Below the pieces are notes generated by a model. The model was not told the DNA's origin. It saw nothing but the letters and a program-made list of their open reading frames with translations, and searched no databases. The position numbers and the translations under genes were made by a program. DNA of 5,497 bases. Source: Candidatus Rokuibacteriota bacterium (GTDB taxonomy: Bacteria > JAUVQV01). The stretch covers positions 1 to 5,497 of the forward strand of contig JAUWCW010000156.1 of the NCBI GenBank assembly GCA_030609125.1, read 5' to 3'. Of the stretch, positions 1 through 5,497 are shown in pieces (positions within the stretch are counted from its first letter, which is position 1; each line of letters begins with the position of its first letter).

Positions 1-69
1 GCTATCGAGGACTGCATTCAGCGCTCCTTCGAAGAGTGCGCCCGCGTCCTTAGCCCGGAAATTTCATAA
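1..69 (+). CDS. C-terminal end of an unrecognised protein (partial)
   Basis: Frame 1 is open from the window edge to a TAA at 67-69 and gives 22 residues, AIEDCIQRSFEECARVLSPE followed by IS. The residue mix looks like an ordinary soluble amphipathic helix and contains two Cys. No family can be named from so short a tail. Frame 2 is also open across this stretch, but it runs on through the promoter-like region and has a less protein-like composition. The plus-strand reading therefore rests mainly on a stop codon placed just before a typical intergenic promoter. Confidence 0.4.
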   Translation, partial: AIEDCIQRSFEECARVLSPEIS

Positions 70-89
70 CATCCCCGTCCGTCTTCATC

Positions 90-118
90 TTGACAACCTC
101 TCCCGCGCTACCCAGAAT
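90..118 (+). promoter_or_regulatory. Putative sigma-70-type promoter for the M48 protease gene
   Basis: A perfect -35 hexamer TTGACA at 90-95 is followed by a 17-bp spacer and CAGAAT at 113-118, which matches 4 of 6 positions of TATAAT. This predicts a transcript start near 125 and a 5' leader of about 90 nt before the GTG at 214. It lies just after the stop of the preceding gene, where a promoter is expected. This is a consensus match by eye only. Confidence 0.5.
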
Positions 119-123
119 CGCCT

Positions 124-140
124 CATGAGTGCATCTCATG
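124..140. repeat. Perfect 6-5-6 inverted repeat at the predicted transcript start
   Basis: CATGAG (124-129) and CTCATG (135-140) are exact inverted repeats around TGCAT. The repeat begins about 6 bp after the predicted -10 box, a usual place for a repressor operator. The same bases can instead form a 5-bp hairpin, GCATC (131-135) with GATGC (140-144), so a pair of competing leader RNA structures is also possible. Which role applies, if any, cannot be decided from the sequence. Confidence 0.35.
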
Positions 141-213
141 ATGCTTTGGGGAGGCAAAACAGCCCGTCATCCCGCAAGGAAATTCTTATAAGTTGTACAG
201 GCGGAAATAGCAG

Positions 214-1059
214 GTGAAGTTTACGCCCCGCCGGATCCGGGAGGAGGTCAACGTCTCCCGGGAGCATCCCCTGAAGGAGTTTCTCATCCTCGTGGGAGGC
301 ATCGCGGGGGGCTTTCTCGCGGTTTACATCGTCCTCGGCTTTGCCCTGGACCTCGTTGTGCCTCACATCGATCCGGGGCTGGAAGCGCACCTCGGGGGAC
401 TGTATCTTTCAGCTTTCGACGCCGCCGAGGAGCCCTCTCCCGCCGAGGCGCGGCTCCAGGAGCTTCTGGACGATCTGGCGACGCGGATGGAGGGCTCCGA
501 AAGGGACTACCGGGTCCATCTCGTCCCGTCGGAGGATGTCAACGCCATCGCCCTCCCCGGAGGGCACATCGTGGTCTTCTCGGGCCTGGTGAAGGAGGCC
601 GCCTCCGAGAACGAGCTGGCCATGGTCCTCGGCCACGAGCTCGGCCATTTCCAGAATCGCGACCACCTGCGGGGCCTGGGGAGAGGCCTGGTCCTGGTCT
701 TTCTCTCCTCCCTCCTTTTCGGCACCGACAGCTCCCTTTCGCGGCTCACCACGGCTCTTCTGGGGAGCGCGGAGATGCAATTCTCACAGCACCAGGAGAA
801 GCAGGCCGACGCCTGGGGGCTGGAGCTGGTCATGAGAAAATATGGCCATGCCGGGGGGGCGACGACCTTCTTCCGGCGCCTCGCCGAGAAGGAGGAAGGA
901 AAAGAGCTGATCTACCTTTTCGCCTCCCACCCCTTCCCGCTGGAGCGGATCGAGTCCATGGAAAAGACGATTCGGGAGAGAGGGTACCCGGTGCGGGAAA
1001 CCGTGCCGCTGGATGAGAGTTTTCTCGAAACCGGCGGGTCCCCCTCAGGAAGAGAATGA
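214..1059 (+). CDS. M48-family membrane-anchored zinc metalloprotease
   Basis: This 281-residue protein is a predicted membrane-tethered metalloendopeptidase. It starts at a GTG preceded by AGGCGG (199-204) with a 9-nt gap; no other good in-frame start is near. Residues 1-22 are basic (RRIR). Residues 23-45 form one hydrophobic segment, which implies a cytoplasmic N-terminus and an extracytoplasmic catalytic domain. Family signatures appear in order: NAIALPGGHIVVFSGL (110-125), the zinc motif HELGH (141-145, catalytic E142), a short hydrophobic stretch (158-170), the third zinc ligand E195 in an ExxxD motif with D199, and SHPFPLERI (238-246), equivalent to the HP-containing element near the end of M48 domains. 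It has no TPR repeats, so it resembles the short LoiP-like members rather than BepA. By analogy it would degrade or refold envelope proteins; the substrate is unknown. Its last 15 bp overlap the end of the convergent MEMO-family gene. Confidence 0.9.
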   Translation: MKFTPRRIREEVNVSREHPLKEFLILVGGIAGGFLAVYIVLGFALDLVVPHIDPGLEAHLGGLYLSAFDAAEEPSPAEARLQELLDDLATRMEGSERDYRVHLVPSEDVNAIALPGGHIVVFSGLVKEAASENELAMVLGHELGHFQNRDHLRGLGRGLVLVFLSSLLFGTDSSLSRLTTALLGSAEMQFSQHQEKQADAWGLELVMRKYGHAGGATTFFRRLAEKEEGKELIYLFASHPFPLERIESMEKTIRERGYPVRETVPLDESFLETGGSPSGRE

Positions 1060-2262
1060 AACGGAGGCGAAGCTGACCGCCGACTCGGTCGCCTTCTCGT
1101 GCCAGACCTGGTAGTCGAGGACTTTTCCCTTCACCCCGGGGAGGGCCGCCAGCAGGGTCCAGAGGGCGGAGAAGCCGCAGACCTTGAACCGGTTGCCGTT
1201 CCCGGCGACGGTCTGGAAGAGCCGGTCCGCGTCCCCTGCTTCGAGGGCGTCGAGGAGCTTCCGGTCGCCGGCCCGGAACTGCTCTTCGAGAGCCGCCGCG
1301 GGCTCGCGGTCTCCGAACTTCGGCCCGACGTGGGAGAGGTCGACGCCGGCGACGACAAGTTTCCCCTCCGGGGGCTCGGAGAGCCACCCCTTCAGCGTGT
1401 TGATGAAGGCCGCGATGGCCGGGACTTCCAGCGGCGTTGTCCTGAAGTGGTCGAGGGGCCCGCAGAGGAGAGGGACGATGGGCACCTTCTCCATCGGGAA
1501 GAGCCGCTGCAGGAAAAGAAGCTGGAACTCGATGGAGTGCTCGCTCCGGTGGGCGAAGTCCTCGGGGGCCACCGCGCCGCCGCCGGCATCCCTCAGGCGC
1601 CGTATCGTTTCCACGTCGGCCGGCACGCATCCGAGGGGTGTGACATAGGTCTTCTCCGTCAGGGAGTAGGGGCTTTCGAGAGAGTGGCCGGTCCCGAGAA
1701 GAAGAATGGCTGAAGGCCGAGCGGAGGCGAGGCAGCGGTAGGCCCGCCCGTAGGACGGCCCGCCGACGGCCAGGTCGATGTGAGGGGCGGCGAGGGCGCG
1801 GGGGGCCGGCGTGTCGAGGTCGTCCTCGGCGGAGGCGCCGAGCGAGCGGAGCCGATCGATCTCCGCCGCCGCCTCGGCGGGGTCGCCGGGGTAGGCGCTC
1901 CCCGCCAGGGCCGGGGGCCGCTCCTTCATCCGCGCGAAGCTCGCCACCGCCTCATCACGGCCCCGGTGGTAGCGCCCGGTCTGCAGCAGGCCCAGGCGGT
2001 CGAGCTCCTCGACCAGAGCCGTCACATCGTCGATTGAGACGGTCTCACTGTTCGACCGTCTCGCGATGGCGAGCTGAAAGTCGCGCGGGGAGGTCATGCC
2101 GTCAAAGAAGCGCAGAAGGGGCGCCACGTCGGCGTTGAGGGCCAGGCCGGTTTCGGCGATCCCGAGAGTGTCCCGCACGAGCAGGAGGGATCTGCCCTCG
2201 TGCCGGAAGGGGACGATGTCGATGTCATGCCGCAGCGGCGGGAGCACTTTCATGCCGTGCAT
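1045..2262 (-). CDS. MEMO-family protein (AmmeMemoRadiSam system protein B type)
   Basis: This 405-residue protein has two parts. Residues 1 to about 110 form an N-terminal domain that looks like a small helical or winged-helix fold (ADVAPLLRFFDGMTSPRDFQ), as seen in longer bacterial members. Residues 115-400 form the MEMO domain, related to extradiol dioxygenases. Its active-site residues are present: H161 (PHIDL), H193 (GTGHS), H242 (EHSIEF), H311 (VDLSHVG) and C362 (FKVCGFSA). H161, H193 and C362 correspond to the metal-site H49, H81 and C244 of human MEMO1. In bacteria and archaea the family is usually encoded with an AMMECR1 protein and a radical SAM enzyme. Neither is in this window, and the biochemical role of the set is not established. 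ATG 2262 and an in-frame ATG at 2253 are both possible starts; neither has a strong ribosome binding site. The protein appears cytoplasmic, with no signal peptide or membrane segment. Confidence 0.9.
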   Translation of the reverse strand: MHGMKVLPPLRHDIDIVPFRHEGRSLLLVRDTLGIAETGLALNADVAPLLRFFDGMTSPRDFQLAIARRSNSETVSIDDVTALVEELDRLGLLQTGRYHRGRDEAVASFARMKERPPALAGSAYPGDPAEAAAEIDRLRSLGASAEDDLDTPAPRALAAPHIDLAVGGPSYGRAYRCLASARPSAILLLGTGHSLESPYSLTEKTYVTPLGCVPADVETIRRLRDAGGGAVAPEDFAHRSEHSIEFQLLFLQRLFPMEKVPIVPLLCGPLDHFRTTPLEVPAIAAFINTLKGWLSEPPEGKLVVAGVDLSHVGPKFGDREPAAALEEQFRAGDRKLLDALEAGDADRLFQTVAGNGNRFKVCGFSALWTLLAALPGVKGKVLDYQVWHEKATESAVSFASVSFSS

Positions 2263-2321
2263 TGTAGCACCCGCAAGGCCGGCGCAGGGGATGTCCCACG
2301 ATTCAGAGAGGGGCCATCTTG

Positions 2322-2337
2322 CCTACGGTTTTGTAGG
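2322..2337. repeat. Small inverted repeat overlapping the regulator's -35 box
   Basis: CCTAC (2322-2326) and GTAGG (2333-2337) are exact inverted repeats around GGTTTT. The right arm overlaps the predicted -35 hexamer at 2331-2336. The site lies between the divergent MEMO and NifA-type genes, so a bound protein could affect either. Five-base arms can arise by chance. Confidence 0.25.
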
Positions 2338-2359
2338 ATTCTGCCTGTCGTGATACACT
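2331..2359 (+). promoter_or_regulatory. Putative extended -10 promoter for the NifA-type regulator
   Basis: TACACT at 2354-2359 matches the -10 consensus at 4 of 6 positions and carries the extended -10 TG at 2351-2352. TTGTAG at 2331-2336 is a weak -35 (3 of 6) at exactly 17 bp. The predicted transcript start is near 2366. That is downstream of the first possible GTG start at 2363, so it favours GTG 2384 as the real start. No sigma-54 -24/-12 element was seen here, which suggests the regulator is expressed from a housekeeping-type promoter. Confidence 0.45.
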
Positions 2360-2371
2360 CCGGTGTCTTTT

Positions 2372-2378
2372 GGGGAGG
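2372..2378 (+). promoter_or_regulatory. Ribosome binding site deciding the regulator's start
   Basis: GGGGAGG followed by five A residues leads directly to GTG 2384. This spacing is near optimal, whereas the alternative GTG at 2363 lies upstream of the site and has no comparable motif of its own. Confidence 0.75.
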
Positions 2379-2383
2379 AAAAA

Positions 2384-3946
<1,563 letters not shown>

Positions 3947-3976
3947 GTTTCGTACGGTCTTTCATACCAGAAAGTA

Positions 3977-4008
3977 GTTTTGGCGGCGCACGTCCGCCGC
4001 CTGAAAAC
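3977..4008. repeat. GC-rich interrupted dyad behind the regulator gene
   Basis: GGCGGCG (3982-3988) and CGCCGCC (3995-4001) pair perfectly around a 6-nt loop. The flanking GTTTT (3977-3981) and AAAAC (4004-4008) extend the pairing after a 2-nt bulge (TG). As a hairpin it is strong enough to end the upstream transcript, but no U-run follows it on either strand, so it is not a standard intrinsic terminator. Its centre is about 113 bp ahead of the predicted sigma-54 transcript start, within the usual range for an upstream activator site. Neither role is proven. Confidence 0.4.
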
Positions 4009-4035
4009 ATCGTCGCTTCTGCAAGAATATCTTTC

Positions 4036-4058
4036 AATATCAGGAGGTTGCTGATATT
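4036..4058. repeat. Perfect 8-7-8 inverted repeat with a phased third half-site
   Basis: AATATCAG (4036-4043) and CTGATATT (4051-4058) are exact inverted repeats with a 7-bp spacer. A further AATATC at 4026-4031 repeats the left arm exactly 10 bp upstream, one helical turn away. The array lies just ahead of the -24 element, centred near -58. It could be a protein binding site, or the flank of the IHF site that it overlaps. Confidence 0.45.
4038..4050 (+). promoter_or_regulatory. Putative IHF binding site
   Basis: TATCAGGAGGTTG fits the IHF consensus WATCARNNNNTTR at every defined position, and its 5' side is A/T-rich (about 4023-4037). It is centred near -61 from the predicted sigma-54 start, the region where IHF bends DNA in many NifA-dependent promoters so that the activator can reach the polymerase. 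The match is by eye; the consensus is loose enough for chance hits, but the position makes it credible. Confidence 0.5.
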
Positions 4059-4078
4059 TCTCCGCCGAATTCCCGGAC

Positions 4079-4094
4079 TGGCACCGTCTTTGCT
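4079..4094 (+). promoter_or_regulatory. Sigma-54 (-24/-12) promoter of the ammonium channel
   Basis: TGGCACCGTCTTTGCT carries GG and GC exactly 12 bp apart, as sigma-54 polymerase requires. It matches TGGCAC-N5-TTGCW at every defined position. The predicted transcript start is near 4105, giving a leader of about 56 nt before ATG 4161. A sigma-54 activator gene ends about 130 bp upstream, and an ammonium channel follows, a gene type commonly under sigma-54 control. No TGT-N10-ACA (NifA) or classical NtrC site was found in the 130 bp upstream. Confidence 0.85.
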
Positions 4095-4116
4095 CTTGGA
4101 AATGGCATTGCCGAAG

Positions 4117-4130
4117 CGGGCAGAAGCCCG
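4117..4130 (+). other. Small hairpin in the leader RNA
   Basis: CGGGC (4117-4121) and GCCCG (4126-4130) pair around AGAA, 12 nt into the predicted transcript and about 18 nt ahead of the ribosome binding site. It is short and lacks a U-run. It may stabilise the leader or have no function. Confidence 0.25.
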
Positions 4131-4148
4131 TCTCATCTTTGCTCAACG

Positions 4149-4154
4149 AGGAGG
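4149..4154 (+). promoter_or_regulatory. Strong ribosome binding site for the signal-peptide ORF
   Basis: A perfect AGGAGG lies 6 nt ahead of ATG 4161. No comparable site precedes the channel's first ATG at 4274, where GCGGAG touches the ATG with no spacing. Ribosomes for this unit should therefore load at 4161. Confidence 0.75.
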
Positions 4155-4160
4155 AAGAAA

Positions 4161-4262
4161 ATGACGGCCCGTATTGAAAAAGCCGGTTCAAGGATCGTTC
4201 CTTTGTGTTTCCTGGTGCTTTTCCTGCTGAGCGTGGCGGTCGCCACCTACGTCTCGGCCTGA
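4161..4262 (+). CDS. 33-residue signal-peptide-like ORF, probably the detached N-terminus of the ammonium channel
   Basis: ATG 4161 sits 6 nt behind a perfect AGGAGG and opens a 33-codon frame ending at TGA 4260-4262. The product has a basic N-region (MTARIEKAGSR), a hydrophobic core (IVPLCFLVLFLLSVAVA) and a small-residue end (TYVSA), which is the layout of a Sec signal peptide. E. coli AmtB is made with a cleaved signal peptide, and the channel frame that follows lacks one. The channel is read one base back (-1) relative to this ORF. Merging the two frames near 4235-4261 would give a normal precursor running into SAAEMTTIDSGD. Three explanations remain: a missing base in the sequence, a true frameshift mutation, or a real leader peptide with coupled re-initiation 11 nt downstream. 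No convincing slippery heptamer was seen between the hydrophobic core and the stop. Confidence 0.6.
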   Translation: MTARIEKAGSRIVPLCFLVLFLLSVAVATYVSA

Positions 4263-4273
4263 GCGCAGCGGAG

Positions 4274-5497
4274 ATGACGACGATCGATTCGGGGGACACC
4301 GCCTGGGTCCTGATCAGCTCCGCCCTGGTGCTGCTCATGATACCGGGCCTCGCCTTTTTCTACGGCGGCCTGGTGAGAAAGAAGAACGTCCTCTCCATCC
4401 TGATGCAGTGTTTCATGCTGATGGGTGTCATCACCATCCAGTGGATTGTCGTCGGCTACACCCTCTCGTTTGGATCGGACATCGGCGGAGTCATCGGCGG
4501 CATGGACTTTTTCGGCATGAGAGGTGTCGGGATCGGCGCCAACCCGGACTTTTCCGAAACGATACCCCATCAGGCCTTCATGATCTTCCAGGCCATGTTC
4601 GCCATCATCACGCCGGCGCTAGTCATCGGCGCCTTCGCGGAGCGGATGAAGTTTGCCGCTTTCATCGTCTTCTCCCTCCTGTGGACTACGCTGGTCTATG
4701 ACCCGGTCTGCCACTGGGTCTGGGGGGGCGGCTTCCTCGGCAGCGACGGGGCCCTCGATTTTGCCGGGGGTACGGTGGTGCACGTCAACGCCGGAATGGC
4801 GGCCCTGGCGGCGGCGCTCGTTCTTGGCAAGAGGAAGAGCTATCCTGACAAGACGTCGCCTCCGCACAACCTCCCCTTCGCCGTCCTCGGGGCGGGACTG
4901 CTGTGGTTCGGGTGGTTCGGCTTCAACGCCGGCAGCGCCCTCTCCGCCGGAGCGCTGGCCGCCAACGCGTTTGTCGTTACCCACGTTGCCGCGGCCGCGG
5001 CCGGGCTCACCTGGGCCCTCCTGGACTGGCTGATCCACAGGCGCCCAACCGTTCTCGGCATGATTACCGGCGTAGTTTCCGGGCTGGTGGCGATCACCCC
5101 CGCAGCCGGCTTCGTAAACATCATGAGCTCCGTCTGGATAGGCATCGGATCGTCAGCGATCTGCTACTTCATGGTCATGGTCGTCAAGGAAAAGCTCGGG
5201 TTCGTCGATTCCCTCGATGACTTCGGTGTACACGGTGTAGGGGGGATCTGGGGGGCTCTGGCCACGGGGCTCTTCGCCACCACCGCGGTGAACGCCGACG
5301 GCGCCAACGGGCTCTTCTACGGAAACCCCGGGCAGTTCTTCGTCCAGATCAAGGCCGTTGTCGTGACGATCGTGTACTCCTTCGTGGTCTCCTTCCTCCT
5401 CCTCAAGCTGGTGGGGCTCTTCCTGCCCCTGCGTGCCGAGGACGAGGAGGAAAGGATCGGCCTGGACGTCACTGAGCACCGCGAAGCGGGCTACACG
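4274..5497 (+). CDS. amtB: Ammonium channel of the AmtB type (runs off the window edge)
   Basis: The frame is open for 408 codons without a stop and belongs to the Amt/Mep/Rh family of trimeric inner-membrane ammonium channels. Key residues are present, each two above mature E. coli AmtB numbering: the Phe gate F109 and F217, W150, the conserved D162 in LDFAGGTVVH, the pore twin histidines H170 and H320, and S221 of the outer binding site. About 11 hydrophobic segments are visible, beginning with ALVLLMIPGLAFFYGGLVR. The C-terminal tail ERIGLDVTEHREAGY is the cytoplasmic region that contacts GlnK. It has Arg where the family usually has Gly (EHGE). Alignment with E. coli suggests that only a few residues lie beyond the window. 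The ATG at 4274 lacks a usable ribosome binding site and coincides with the mature N-terminus, so the true start is probably ATG 4161 through a frame change. No glnK is visible upstream; it could lie downstream. Confidence 0.92.
   Translation, partial: MTTIDSGDTAWVLISSALVLLMIPGLAFFYGGLVRKKNVLSILMQCFMLMGVITIQWIVVGYTLSFGSDIGGVIGGMDFFGMRGVGIGANPDFSETIPHQAFMIFQAMFAIITPALVIGAFAERMKFAAFIVFSLLWTTLVYDPVCHWVWGGGFLGSDGALDFAGGTVVHVNAGMAALAAALVLGKRKSYPDKTSPPHNLPFAVLGAGLLWFGWFGFNAGSALSAGALAANAFVVTHVAAAAAGLTWALLDWLIHRRPTVLGMITGVVSGLVAITPAAGFVNIMSSVWIGIGSSAICYFMVMVVKEKLGFVDSLDDFGVHGVGGIWGALATGLFATTAVNADGANGLFYGNPGQFFVQIKAVVVTIVYSFVVSFLLLKLVGLFLPLRAEDEEERIGLDVTEHREAGYT

Noticed and set aside
141-191. Possible 16-codon leader ORF in the protease 5' region, with a GGGGAGG at 148-154
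   Set aside because: The ribosome-binding-like motif lies inside the ORF, and no start codon stands at a proper distance after it. The ORF itself has no good binding site.
830-1630. Minus-strand frame (266 codons) spanning the end of the protease and part of the MEMO gene
   Set aside because: Its product is extremely rich in Arg, Pro and Gly and overlaps two genes with strong family motifs in other frames.
1099-1713. Plus-strand open frame (204 codons) inside the MEMO gene
   Set aside because: It is a shadow of the conserved minus-strand gene, with low-complexity Gly/Glu/Pro/Arg composition and no recognisable domain.
2261-2266. TACAAT on the minus strand as a -10 box for the MEMO gene
   Set aside because: No -35 match occurs 16-18 bp upstream (CCCTGC or similar), and it overlaps the ATG at 2262, so it would only work with the second ATG at 2253.
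4103-4118. Second TGGCA occurrence as another sigma-54 promoter
   Set aside because: The bases at the -12 position are not GC at the required spacing.
4176-4182. A-run in the signal-peptide ORF as a site of programmed -1 frameshifting
   Set aside because: A shift here would replace the hydrophobic core with a charged sequence, and the run does not form a full X-XXY-YYZ heptamer in the reading frame.
4408-5220. Several plus-strand frames of 97-126 codons inside the channel gene
   Set aside because: They overlap the continuous 408-codon channel frame, which carries all AmtB signature residues.

Overview
The window is GC-rich bacterial DNA with strong G/C preference at third codon positions. 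The gene content (a MEMO-family protein with an extra N-terminal domain, a NifA-type sigma-54 activator, an ammonium channel behind a -24/-12 promoter) would fit a deltaproteobacterium-like anaerobe (Desulfuromonadales, Syntrophobacterales or relatives). That placement is inferred from gene style; nothing in the window fixes the taxon.

Layout from left to right. Positions 1-69 hold the last 22 codons of an unrecognised gene. A sigma-70-type promoter (90-118) and a perfect 6-5-6 dyad (124-140) precede an M48-family zinc metalloprotease with one N-terminal membrane anchor (214-1059, +). It meets tail to tail, with a 15-bp overlap, a minus-strand MEMO-family gene (1045-2262) of the AmmeMemoRadiSam protein B type. 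Its usual AMMECR1 and radical SAM partners are not in the window. A region of about 120 bp (2263-2383) separates this gene from a divergent NifA-type regulator with GAF, AAA+ and Fis-type HTH domains. The regulator's start is best placed at GTG 2384, directly behind a strong ribosome binding site.

The last part looks like a nitrogen-responsive transport unit. The 214 bp behind the regulator contain a GC-rich interrupted dyad, a match to the IHF consensus, and a full match to the sigma-54 -24/-12 consensus (4079-4094). A short ORF with an excellent ribosome binding site follows (4161-4262), encoding a 33-residue signal-peptide-like sequence. The AmtB-type ammonium channel lies in another frame (4274 to the window edge, nearly complete). 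Its first Met falls where the mature E. coli AmtB begins, so the short ORF looks like the channel's own signal peptide separated by a one-base frame change. This is either a sequence error, a real mutation, or a coupled or recoded arrangement.

In the proposed scheme, the NifA-type activator, with IHF bending the DNA, drives sigma-54 transcription of the ammonium channel next door. The protease and MEMO genes on the left have no visible functional tie to this module. I see no RNA genes, CRISPR arrays, insertion sequences or other mobile elements.
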